This document shows, one piece after another, positions 1 through 6,566 of a DNA stretch of 7,672 nt (position 1 is the first letter of the stretch; every line of letters starts with the position of its first letter). The stretch lies in assembly GCA_902494765.1 (NCBI GenBank), contig CABUUK010000068.1, positions 1-7,672 on the forward strand. The letters are read 5' to 3'. The position numbers and the translations under genes were made by a program. The stretch is from an uncultured Collinsella sp. GTDB taxonomy: Bacteria; Actinomycetota; Coriobacteriia; Coriobacteriales; Coriobacteriaceae. Below the pieces are notes generated by a model. It saw only the letters and a program-made list of their open reading frames with translations. It had not been told where the DNA came from and searched no databases.

Positions 1-1
1 A

Positions 2-91
2 CGGGGGAAACGGCGGTCGACGAAACTGGAGAGGAGGTATTACGAGCTCCTGTGCGAATTGGAGAGAGCGCTCCCGCAAACTGCCTCTTGA
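2..91 (+). CDS. Possible C-terminal tail of an upstream gene (partial)
   Basis: This frame is open from the window edge and ends at a TGA (89-91). The 29 visible residues are rich in Arg, Glu, Leu and Tyr and would form a charged amphipathic helix (it includes YYELLCELERAL). That suits a real protein tail better than the two competing forward frames. The family cannot be identified from so short a stretch. A promoter-like TTGACA overlaps the stop, consistent with a gene boundary. The reading frame itself remains uncertain. Confidence 0.25.
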   Translation, partial: RGKRRSTKLERRYYELLCELERALPQTAS

Positions 92-116
92 CAACTTATA
101 GGAGCGTCGGTTTTAT
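88..116 (+). promoter_or_regulatory. Candidate promoter for the small gene at 301
   Basis: A perfect -35 box TTGACA (88-93) is followed after 17 bases by TTTTAT (111-116), which matches 4 of 6 bases of the -10 consensus. Transcription would start near 123 and give a leader of about 180 bases before the ATG at 301. The weak -10 and long leader keep this tentative. Nothing in the leader resembles a known riboswitch. Confidence 0.3.
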
Positions 117-300
117 TTTTCGTTTTCCCGGCATGGTTGAGGGTATCCAATTAAACGTAGTAGATAGGCCCGTTTTGTGGCATACGACCCATTCAGGCCC
201 AATCTCGAAGGCTAAAGAGAGCCTCTCATCCACGCCCGTGAACGAAAACCAAATAGAATGAAAGGCAAATGGAAAAGCCCGTTTAGCGAGCGGAGGACAT

Positions 301-621
301 ATGCGCGACGTAGCCGAAAGCGACTGGAAGCTGTTTAAGAAAATGCTTCCCCAATGGCAAGAACGTTATATGGAAAAGCTCATCGGCCAGTACGTTGAGA
401 TGCTGAACGGCGACAGTGAAGCGTCCAGTAGATTTTGGGCACTAGAAGAGCGCCTCAATAGAGACAAGCTGTCCTCAGGCGTAATTGCAAACGACATTCG
501 CCGCAGCACAATGCACCGCAAGATAGCCAATTTGCTTATCGACAGCGTTATCGCCCCTGACGACCTTGACGGTTTTACCGAGGACATTAAGAGCTATGCG
601 CAACACTGGATTGGACAGTAA
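301..621 (+). CDS. Small conserved uncharacterised protein, 106 aa
   Basis: An ATG start is preceded by a good Shine-Dalgarno site, GGAGGA at 292-297. The 106-residue product is soluble and probably all-helical, with no signal peptide or membrane segment. Its pattern (DWKLF near residues 8-12, WQERYMEKL near 19-27, FWALEERL near 45-52, then a DDLDGF turn near 87-92) resembles, from memory, a widespread family of about 100-residue proteins in gut Firmicutes and Actinobacteria. Members are sometimes labelled 'multidrug transporter'; the absence of any transmembrane segment argues against that label. Function is unknown. The gene stands alone, convergent with the ABC operon. Its codons (AGA, CTA, AGT, GTA, ATT) are less GC-biased than those of its neighbours, which may indicate acquisition by transfer. 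Confidence 0.8.
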   Translation: MRDVAESDWKLFKKMLPQWQERYMEKLIGQYVEMLNGDSEASSRFWALEERLNRDKLSSGVIANDIRRSTMHRKIANLLIDSVIAPDDLDGFTEDIKSYAQHWIGQ

Positions 622-654
622 GAGCACTAAGCGACAAACATCCCCAGCAAAGCA

Positions 655-692
655 ACAAACGCCGGACCACCTATAGGCTGTCCGGCGTTTGT
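655..692. terminator. Hairpin between convergent genes
   Basis: A 13-bp perfect inverted repeat pairs ACAAACGCCGGAC (655-667) with GTCCGGCGTTTGT (680-692). The 12-base loop itself contains the palindrome CCTATAGG (670-677). It sits 34 bases after the stop at 619-621, so it probably ends rightward transcription of the small gene. The U-tract is poor (GTTTGT is the end of the stem), so efficiency is uncertain. It could also act as a back-up stop for leftward transcripts from the ABC operon. Confidence 0.55.
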
Positions 693-737
693 CCAGATAA
701 AACCTGCCAAAATAAACCTGTCCCTTTTTGGCAGGTT
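686..737 (-). repeat. REP-like repeat, copy 1 (reverse orientation)
   Basis: Read on the minus strand, positions 729 to 686 match plus-strand 4265-4308 at 39 of 44 positions without gaps. The core (701-729 against 4265-4293) differs at only one of 29. Copy 1 keeps both arms of the palindrome (AACCTGCC and GGCAGGTT). Short size, palindromic form and intergenic location resemble REP elements mobilised by Y1-type (RayT) transposases. No transposase is present in the window, so the assignment is by form only. Confidence 0.7.
701..737 (-). terminator. Intrinsic terminator of the ABC operon, starting in the permease stop codon
   Basis: A 12-bp perfect inverted repeat pairs AACCTGCCAAAA (701-712) with TTTTGGCAGGTT (726-737). 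Read leftward, the second arm is followed by T bases (700-699) directly after GGCAGGTT, giving a TTTT run as expected for rho-independent termination. The outermost stem bases 736-737 belong to the TAA stop codon (738-736) of the permease gene, so the hairpin begins with no gap. The same bases form the core of the REP-like repeat annotated at 686-737. Confidence 0.6.
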
Positions 738-3513
738 ACTCGGCGCTTTTGAGGGCGCCGACCATGTCGATCTTGTTGAGGGTACGATTGGTGGCGAGGT
801 TGACGATAAACGTAAAGCCAAAGGAAAGCACCACGGCGAGCACGTAGCTTAGCGGCTCGACCTCAACATCAAAGTACAGCGACGGCATCTGCAAAATGTA
901 CGTAAAACTCTCGGCCAGCAAGCCGCCCAGTGGCACGCCCAGCGCGGCGCCAATTGCCGTGAGGATCAACGTCTCCTTGTTGACGTAATGGTGCACCTCG
1001 CCACGGCGGAAGCCCAGCACCTTGATGGTCGCCAGCTCGCGTTCGCGCTCGGAGATATTCGTGTTGGACAGCGTAAACACCACCACAAACGATAGGCACG
1101 CCGCCATAAAGGTCACGAGCACCACGACGGAATTGATAATCGTAAAGTTCGCCTCGTAGTTCTGCCAATGTTCGGCCGTGCTCGAAATCGTAAGCCAACC
1201 GTCACTCTTAAGATTCTTGCTAAACGCAATCTGGTCGGCCGACGAGCCCTTAAGCAGCACAAAGACGCCGTTAAGGCGTGCGCTTCGGCCAAACGCGCGC
1301 TCATAGGTGCCCTGCGTCATGTAAAGCGTGTTGCCCAGATAGTTAAGCGAAATGTTGCTGACTTTGACCTTGGCGACATTGAGCGACGAATCCTGGACGT
1401 GCGCCGTATCGCCCGGTTGAATCCCCAGCACCAGCTGTGAACTCTTACTCAGATACACGTCTCCGTCACGCAAAGACAGTGGCTCTTTGGACTCATCCTC
1501 AAGGCGAACGTAATCGCCCAAGTCACCCGTGCGGTCATCGGGCACCACGATCAGCTGCACGGTCTCGCTCTTTCCGCCGAATGTAAAGGTAACGTTGTCG
1601 GTCATAATCGGCAGCGTCGAAGTCACGGTCACGTTGGAATCATTGGCCGCGCCGCGCTCATCCAATGCCGCGCACGTCTGTGAAAAATCGTCGGGGTTAG
1701 CAACCGCCAGCAAGTCATAGCGCGTGATATGCCCGTACTGTTTGGGCGAAAGCGCCACCGACGTGTCGCGGATGCCCATACCGCAGATCACGAGCGCCGT
1801 ACAGCCGGCAATACCGAAGATGGTCATAAAGGCACGCTTTTTGTAGCGGAACAGGTTACGCGCCGCCACCTTGTTCAAAAAGCCCATGCGACGCCAGATA
1901 AAGCCGATGCGCTCAAGCAAGATGCGCGAGCCAGCGCGCGGGGCCTTGGGACGCATAAGCGAGGCCGGGGTCTCGGCCATCTCGTGACGGCAGGCGATAA
2001 TCGTGGCGCCCACCACGCCCACGGCAAACAGCGCCACCGAAACGATCGAGGACACGATGTCGTACGAAAGCAGCATCTGGGGCAGTGAGTACATATCGTC
2101 GAACACCGTAAACAGGAACAGCGGCAGGCCCACAAATCCGATGATGTTGCCGAGCACGCCGCCGATCAGACACGCCCACAGCGAGTAGTCCACGTATTTG
2201 GACAGAATACGCCCGCTCGAATAGCCGAGCGCCTTGTACAGGCCAATGAGCGTGCGCTCTTCCTCGACCATGCGTGTGGCGGTGGTAAGACTGATGAGCA
2301 CGGCGACGACAAAGAAGATAAATGGGAAAACCGTGGCGATGGCCTCGATCGAAGAACTGTCGCTCTCGACGCTCGAGTAGCTTGCGATGTTACCGCGGTC
2401 CTGGATGTACCAGGTGCATTCGCCCAAATCGGAAATCTCGGCGCGAGCATCGGCGAATTGTTGGTTGGCGGCGGCGCGGCGCTGGTCCAGGTCGGCCTGA
2501 GCCTGGACACGCTCCTCGCTGCCCTGGGGCATGCGGTTGATGTTGTCCTGTTCAATCCCAAAGAGCATATTCGCCTGGCGCTCGGCCGCATCCAAGCTTG
2601 CCGGCGTGTCAACCGTCAGCTCCTGAGCGCGCACCTTCTCACGCTCCTCACGGATCTTCTCGATATTACCCTTGACCTCGTTGATCTTTGTCGTATAGGC
2701 ATCTGAATAGGAGTTGAGGCTCTTGGCTCCCTCGACGGTCACGCGGATCGCGGAGTAGGAAGAAGATGTCGCGGCATCCTCGCTCACATAGAACTTATAG
2801 TCCGCAGCCGAAGCAGCGCGAAAGGCGTTGACTGTCGAGTCGGAGCTCACGTCGGTGGGGTCGAGGACCTCGGCCGTAATGGTGTAATCGCCCGCGGCAA
2901 ACTGATCCTTGGCACTTTGGTTCGACGAGCTTGCGTCATTGGCGGCAAAACTCACGGTATCGCCGATTTTCTTGCCCGATGCCTTCAGGAACTTCGAAGT
3001 CACCGCGACTTCATCGGCGCTCTCGGGCAAATCGCCGTTCACGAGCACCGGCTGATCGATGTTCTCCTTGGAGAGACTCTGCACGACCACGCGCTCGCGC
3101 GTTGTGCCCACGGCGGTGTAGGCGGTCTCGGTGTAGATGCCCTCGGCCGTTTCGACGCCATCGACCTCTTGTATGGCGTCGAGATCATCGTCAGTCAGGC
3201 CATAGGTCGACTGCACGTTAATGTCATAGACATTTTGCTGGTCGAAGTAGGCATCAACCGAATCACACAGGTCCTCGCAACCCGCCTTAAGGCCGCACAT
3301 CACGCTCACGCCAAGCGCGGTGATGACCACGATTGACAAAAAGCGCTTAAGACTGCCTCGGATTGTGCGGTAGATGCCACGGCGAAAAACCGTCGGCACC
3401 ATATCGTTTGAGCTTTGGGCAGTGCGGTAGGTCGTAAAATCCTGCTCGCGCTCCGTGTTCTGCGCGTCGCGGCGTAGGCTGTTTTGGCGGTCTTGGTCCA
3501 TGGGCGCTACCAC
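736..3513 (-). CDS. ABC transporter permease, double FtsX/MacB-type, 925 aa
   Basis: Membrane component of an exporter-type ABC system working with the ATPase gene directly upstream. Two FtsX-type units are visible, each with one helix, a large extracytoplasmic domain and three helices. In unit 1 the first helix is about 56-76, the extracytoplasmic domain about 77-388 and the helices near 390-411, 441-469 and 486-508. In unit 2 the first helix is about 560-580, the domain about 581-792 and the helices near 793-815, 846-868 and 888-906. ATPase-facing loops appear as EEERTLIGLYKALGYSSG (417-434) and ERELATIKVLGF (824-835). A charged Glu/Arg/Gln-rich stretch at about 274-362 in the first domain is probably coiled coil. 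The GTG start (3513-3511) overlaps the ATPase stop; an ATG at 3501-3499 is an equally plausible start. Both imply translational coupling. The substrate cannot be told; relatives handle antimicrobial peptides, lipoproteins or lipids. No two-component system is adjacent. Confidence 0.92.
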   Translation of the reverse strand: MVAPMDQDRQNSLRRDAQNTEREQDFTTYRTAQSSNDMVPTVFRRGIYRTIRGSLKRFLSIVVITALGVSVMCGLKAGCEDLCDSVDAYFDQQNVYDINVQSTYGLTDDDLDAIQEVDGVETAEGIYTETAYTAVGTTRERVVVQSLSKENIDQPVLVNGDLPESADEVAVTSKFLKASGKKIGDTVSFAANDASSSNQSAKDQFAAGDYTITAEVLDPTDVSSDSTVNAFRAASAADYKFYVSEDAATSSSYSAIRVTVEGAKSLNSYSDAYTTKINEVKGNIEKIREEREKVRAQELTVDTPASLDAAERQANMLFGIEQDNINRMPQGSEERVQAQADLDQRRAAANQQFADARAEISDLGECTWYIQDRGNIASYSSVESDSSSIEAIATVFPFIFFVVAVLISLTTATRMVEEERTLIGLYKALGYSSGRILSKYVDYSLWACLIGGVLGNIIGFVGLPLFLFTVFDDMYSLPQMLLSYDIVSSIVSVALFAVGVVGATIIACRHEMAETPASLMRPKAPRAGSRILLERIGFIWRRMGFLNKVAARNLFRYKKRAFMTIFGIAGCTALVICGMGIRDTSVALSPKQYGHITRYDLLAVANPDDFSQTCAALDERGAANDSNVTVTSTLPIMTDNVTFTFGGKSETVQLIVVPDDRTGDLGDYVRLEDESKEPLSLRDGDVYLSKSSQLVLGIQPGDTAHVQDSSLNVAKVKVSNISLNYLGNTLYMTQGTYERAFGRSARLNGVFVLLKGSSADQIAFSKNLKSDGWLTISSTAEHWQNYEANFTIINSVVVLVTFMAACLSFVVVFTLSNTNISERERELATIKVLGFRRGEVHHYVNKETLILTAIGAALGVPLGGLLAESFTYILQMPSLYFDVEVEPLSYVLAVVLSFGFTFIVNLATNRTLNKIDMVGALKSAE

Positions 3514-4208
3514 TCGATCGTCTCGATAGGCACGGGATTTTGCTGGACCGTCTCGCTCTCCACGCGACCGTTCTTAAAGCGGATCAGGCGATCGGCCATG
3601 GGCGCCAGCGCGGAGTTGTGGGTGATGATGATGACCGTAATGCCCTGCTTGCGGCAAGTGTCCTGCAGCAGCTGCAAGATCTGCTTGCCGGTTTTATAGT
3701 CAAGTGCGCCCGTGGGCTCGTCGCACAAAAGCAGCTTGGGGTTCTTTGCCAGTGCGCGGGCAATGGACACGCGCTGCTGCTCGCCGCCCGAAAGCTGCGC
3801 CGGAAAGTTGCCCAGGCGCTCGCCCAGGCCAACCTGACGAAGCGTTTGCTCGGCATCGAGCGAATCGGGGCAGATTTGCGCCGCAAGCTCAACATTTTCG
3901 AGCGCCGTCAGGTTGGGGACCAGATTGTAGAACTGGAAGACAAAGCCGACGTCGGCGCGGCGGTATTCCACGAGCTGCGCCTCGTTAGCGGAGCTCACAT
4001 CGCGCCCGTCCACCGTCACGGTGCCGGAAGTCGCCGTATCCATGCCGCCCAGAATGTTGAGCGCCGTGGTCTTGCCGGCACCCGAAGCACCCAAAATGAT
4101 GGCGAGCTCGCCGCGCTCGACCGTAAAGCTCGCGCCGTCGAGTGCGTGAATGCGGGCGTCGCCCTCGCCGTATGCCTTGATGACGTCTTTGAATTCGATA
4201 TAAGCCAT
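3507..4208 (-). CDS. ABC transporter ATP-binding protein, MacB/LolD type, 233 aa
   Basis: Cytoplasmic ATPase that drives the permease encoded next. All motifs are intact: Walker A GASGAGKT (40-47), Q-loop FQFYNLVP (Q92), signature LSGGEQQ (139-145), Walker B LLLCDEP (159-165), D-loop GALD (167-170) and switch histidine in ITHNS (H197). The sequence order and 233-residue length fit the MacB/LolD/MJ0796 family, whose partners are FtsX-type permeases. The ATG at 4208 has a Shine-Dalgarno-like GGGAA (4220-4216) seven bases upstream. The stop codon (3509-3507) overlaps the start region of the permease gene, so the two form one operon. It is transcribed divergently from the GyrI-like gene. No clear promoter is visible upstream; an AATACT (4246-4241, minus strand) could be a weak -10. 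Confidence 0.95.
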   Translation of the reverse strand: MAYIEFKDVIKAYGEGDARIHALDGASFTVERGELAIILGASGAGKTTALNILGGMDTATSGTVTVDGRDVSSANEAQLVEYRRADVGFVFQFYNLVPNLTALENVELAAQICPDSLDAEQTLRQVGLGERLGNFPAQLSGGEQQRVSIARALAKNPKLLLCDEPTGALDYKTGKQILQLLQDTCRKQGITVIIITHNSALAPMADRLIRFKNGRVESETVQQNPVPIETIEW

Positions 4209-4256
4209 CGATCGGTTCCCATCTGGTCGGATAACTCTTTAGTATTACCCATTTCG

Positions 4257-4308
4257 CACCGACTAAAAAGGGACGGGTTTATTTTGGCAGGTTCTATATG
4301 GGGAAACG
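4257..4308 (+). repeat. REP-like repeat, copy 2 (forward orientation)
   Basis: The plus strand at 4265-4308 repeats the minus strand of 686-729 with 39 of 44 identical positions, including a core of 28 of 29. In this copy the upstream palindrome arm (4257-4264, CACCGACT) has decayed to 4 of 8 matches to the AACCTGCC of copy 1, so the strong hairpin is lost. It lies 49 bases upstream of the ATPase start, with opposite orientation to copy 1. The pair therefore brackets the ABC operon as inverted repeats. Confidence 0.7.
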
Positions 4309-4409
4309 GCAGCTATAGATGAGGCGCCGGGGAGGCAGAGAAATCATCGATGGGGTCAGGCCGACCGCCAAACACAACGCACGCATCTCAATCTGTCAGC
4401 CAAATCATT

Positions 4410-4423
4410 CGAACAGCTGTTCG
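4410..4423. promoter_or_regulatory. Putative LexA (SOS) box upstream of the GyrI-like gene
   Basis: CGAACAGCTGTTCG is a perfect 14-bp palindrome. It matches the LexA operator consensus of Bacillus and Actinobacteria, CGAAC-N4-GTTCG, at every fixed position. It ends 56 bases before the ATG at 4480 and lies just upstream of two overlapping TATGAT -10 candidates, so it covers the -35 region, where a repressor would block RNA polymerase. In E. coli the gyrase inhibitor gene gyrI (sbmC) is LexA-controlled, which makes the same arrangement on a GyrI-like gene here notable. Binding is inferred from sequence only. Confidence 0.6.
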
Positions 4424-4427
4424 TTTC

Positions 4428-4438
4428 TATGATATGAT
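4428..4438 (+). promoter_or_regulatory. -10 region of the GyrI-like gene
   Basis: Two overlapping TATGAT hexamers (4428-4433 and 4433-4438) each match 5 of 6 bases of the -10 consensus. With the second, a 17-base spacer places the -35 hexamer at 4410-4415 (CGAACA, 3 of 6), inside the putative LexA box. The weak -35 fits a promoter that is regulated. Transcription would begin near 4445, leaving a leader of about 35 bases. Confidence 0.45.
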
Positions 4439-4479
4439 TCAGCTATCTAAGCAGGCCAATACGCAGAAAGGCGGCCAAC

Positions 4480-5118
4480 ATGGCGTTCGACTTTAAGAAG
4501 GAATGCAAGGAGCTCTACAGACCTGCGAGCAAGCCGAGTATCGTAACTGTCCCGCCTATGAGCTACGTTGCCGTTCGCGGAAAGGGCGACCCAAATACCG
4601 AAGGTGGCGAGTATCAAAATGCCCTGCCGCTGCTTTACGGCATCGCCTATACCGTCAAGATGTCAAAGAAAAGCTCAAGGAGTATCGAGGGCTATTTCGA
4701 CTTTGTGGTACCGCCGCTCGAGGGCTTCTGGTGGCAAGACTCCCCGAGCGGCGACATCGATTATGTACGCAAGGACGATTTCAACTTTATCTCGTGCATC
4801 CGCCTGCCCGATTTCGTCACTCAGGATGACTTTGACTGGGCGGTCGCGGAAGCCACGGCCAAAAAGAAACTGGACTTTTCTGCCGTCGAGCTGCTTAAAG
4901 TTGACGAGGGTCTCTGCGTTCAATGCATGCATACCGGACCCTACGACAGCGAGCCGGCAACCGTAGACGCCATGCATAAATATGCGACCGAGCAGGGCTA
5001 TGTCCCCGACTTCTCAGACACCCGTTTACATCACGAAATCTATCTTTCCGATCCACGCAAGTGTGCGCCGGAGAAACTTAAGACTGTGGTTCGTCATCCT
5101 ATCAAGCGCGCTGAATAG
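4480..5118 (+). CDS. GyrI-like small-molecule-binding domain protein, 212 aa
   Basis: Predicted cytoplasmic protein of the GyrI-like domain family (related to SbmC/GyrI and the ligand-binding half of BmrR/Rob regulators), here without a DNA-binding domain. Family-type features are the start DFKKECKELYRP (4-15), PPMSYVAVRGKGDP (25-38), the hydrophobic/aromatic EGYFDFVVPPLEGFWW (70-85), the HTGPYD turn (151-156) and HHEIYLSDP (184-192) with a conserved-looking acidic residue, E186. The 212-residue length suits the stand-alone subfamily. Some stand-alone members hydrolyse cyclopropanoid DNA-alkylating toxins, while E. coli GyrI protects gyrase; which applies here cannot be told. The ATG is supported by AAAGGCGG (4467-4474). 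A putative LexA box lies upstream, suggesting induction by DNA damage. Confidence 0.85.
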   Translation: MAFDFKKECKELYRPASKPSIVTVPPMSYVAVRGKGDPNTEGGEYQNALPLLYGIAYTVKMSKKSSRSIEGYFDFVVPPLEGFWWQDSPSGDIDYVRKDDFNFISCIRLPDFVTQDDFDWAVAEATAKKKLDFSAVELLKVDEGLCVQCMHTGPYDSEPATVDAMHKYATEQGYVPDFSDTRLHHEIYLSDPRKCAPEKLKTVVRHPIKRAE

Positions 5119-5191
5119 CGTGGAGCGTCATTTCACGCGCTGGGTTTTAAGCCAGCCAACCAGCCGCCTCCTAGGCCGTCCGGTAATTATC

Positions 5192-5218
5192 TTGACGCGG
5201 CCCGTCGCATCTTATAAG
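5192..5218 (+). promoter_or_regulatory. Candidate promoter before the CLC gene
   Basis: TTGACG (5192-5197, 5 of 6) and TATAAG (5213-5218, 5 of 6) are separated by 15 bases, shorter than the usual 17. The local DNA is AT-rich compared with its surroundings. It lies 74 bases after the GyrI-like stop codon, so the CLC gene may have its own promoter. The hairpin at 5232-5274 would fall in the first bases of this transcript. Confidence 0.35.
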
Positions 5219-5231
5219 TTTGTTTTGCTAA

Positions 5232-5274
5232 AGCTGGAAAGCCTCTCAACGATGCGCAACTCCAGCTCTTTTTC
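5232..5274 (+). terminator. Terminator-like hairpin between the GyrI-like and CLC genes
   Basis: AGCTGGA (5232-5238) pairs with TCCAGCT (5261-5267), and the second arm is followed by CTTTTTC. The 22-base loop is long, which lowers stability. It may end the GyrI-like transcript. Because a candidate promoter lies just upstream and the CLC reading frame begins 15 bases later, it could instead be a leader attenuator. No fluoride riboswitch (crcB motif) could be recognised around it. Confidence 0.4.
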
Positions 5275-5288
5275 TATCAAGAGGGCAA

Positions 5289-6538
5289 GTGTCGGAAAGC
5301 AAAATGTCAGAAAGCAACGCTTCGAGCAGAATCAAACGCCTGCCCAACACCTATAGCGGTCTCGTGCTCATGGGTGCCGTCGGGATCCCCGTCGGCGTTA
5401 TCGTCGGCGCCATTTGTGCCCTCTTTGGTCGCGTGCTTCTGGCGATTGGCGCCTTCCGCGACGAGCACATCACCCTGCTCCTTCCCTTCCCGCCCTCATG
5501 GGCTTGGCCATCGTATGTGCCTACCGCACCTGAGGCAAAGGCACCGAACGCGGCATGAGCTTAGTATTCGACGTAGGTCACGGACGCGAGGACGCCATCT
5601 CCCCGTGTTTGGTGCCGCTCATCATGCTGAGCACGTGGGGAACGCACCTCTTTGGCGGCAGCGCGGGACGCGAGGGCGTGGCCGTGCAGATCGGTGCAAC
5701 CGTCTCACACTGGATCGGCCGGCGTCTACCTTTCCGAGACCCCGGCAACACGTTTTTGCTTATCGGCATGGCTGCCGGCTTTGCTGGACTCTTTCGAACG
5801 CCGCTCGCCGCCACGGTCTTTGCTATCGAAGTACTGGTCGCAGGACGCATGGAATACCGCGCGCTGTTTCCCGCGCTTACGGCCTCACTCGCAGCAAGTA
5901 TGACCTCCGGCGCTCTGGGGCTCGAGAAGTTCGAGGTCGCCGTTACCGCCTCGCATGCGCTCGACCTCCCCGGTCTTGGACGGCTGGCACTGTTGGGCAT
6001 CGCGTTTGGTATGGTGGGCGGCGCCTTTGCCTGGTGCCTTGCACATGCCAAAACACTTGCGGCGCGGCTGCTCCCCAACCCCTATGCACGCATCGCCGTT
6101 ATGGGCATCGCGTTATCGGCGATTCTGTTCGCACTATGGCAGGGTCGATACTGCGGGCTTGGCACCAATCTGATATCCGCGGCGCTCGACGGTGACGGCA
6201 AGGTCGCCATCATACCTTGGGACTGGGCACTCAAATTCGCACTCACCATTACCACGCTTGCCGCAGGATATCAGGGTGGCGAGGTGACGCCGTTGTTCTC
6301 CATCGGAGCCAGCCTGGGTGTCGTACTCGCCGGGATTCTCGGCATGCCCGTCGAGCTCTGCGCCGCACTGGGCTACGCAGCCGTCTTTGGCAGCGCCACC
6401 AATACGCTGCTCGCACCCATCCTTATTGGCTGCGAAGTCTTCGGCTTTGGTAACTTGCCGATGTTCATTATTGTCTGCGTTGTGGCTTACCTGTTCAACA
6501 TGGATAAGTCCATCTACGCCCTGCAGGAGCGGGCGTAG
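5289..6538 (+). pseudogene. CLC-family chloride channel/antiporter, frameshifted and with a premature TGA
   Basis: Integral membrane anion channel or proton-coupled antiporter of the CLC family, split into two frames. The first frame (GTG 5289, or ATG 5304) encodes the first helix (GLVLMGAVGIPVGVIVGA) up to HITLLLPF, then runs out of frame to a stop at 5556-5558. Restoring one base near 5488-5491 gives ALMGLAIVCAYRT, then an in-frame TGA (5531-5533) where relatives as I recall them have Trp, then GKGTERGMSLVFD. The downstream frame (ATG 5555, 327 residues) is intact: SAGREGVAVQIG (36-47, E40 the gating-glutamate position), RTPLAATVFAIEVL (81-94), GGEVTPLF (241-248) and ATNTLLAPIL (281-290). 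GGEVTP recalls CLC-F fluoride/proton antiporters. No CBS domains are present. Two lesions suggest recent decay; a shortened product starting at 5555 would lack the first helices. Family assignment is confident, ion specificity is not. Confidence 0.85.
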
Positions 6539-6566
6539 ATCGATGTCCAGGCAGGTGGTCTCAGCC

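Larger units (their letters stand above)
1..300. other. 5' region without a convincing complete gene
   Basis: No complete gene can be supported here. All three forward frames are open at the left edge: one closes at 89-91, one at 97-99 and one at 259-261. The longest (to 261) could be read from a GTG at 52, but no Shine-Dalgarno site precedes that GTG and the peptide has no recognisable motif. From about 95 the DNA becomes more AT-rich, with runs of T at 111-126, as expected of an intergenic leader. The last bases hold the ribosome-binding site of the gene at 301. Confidence 0.5.

Noticed and set aside
4..4310. Shared 11-mer GGGGAAACGGC at 4-14 and 4300-4310
   Set aside because: Too short, and the flanking bases do not match, so chance is sufficient.
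3540..4322. 260-codon rightward frame opposite the ABC ATPase
   Set aside because: It lies over the ATPase gene, whose motifs are all intact. The open frame is explained by GC-rich codon structure.
5139..5156. Small hairpin GCTGG/CCAGC after the GyrI-like stop codon
   Set aside because: Only five pairs and no T-run, so it is not a credible terminator on its own.
5119..5288. Fluoride riboswitch upstream of the CLC gene
   Set aside because: The conserved crcB-motif segments could not be found in this interval; only a simple hairpin with a T-run is seen.
5531..5533. In-frame TGA in CLC as a recoded codon (selenocysteine or Trp)
   Set aside because: No selenocysteine hairpin is evident, the position fits Trp not Cys, and a separate frameshift lies about 40 bases upstream. 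Decay is the simpler explanation.
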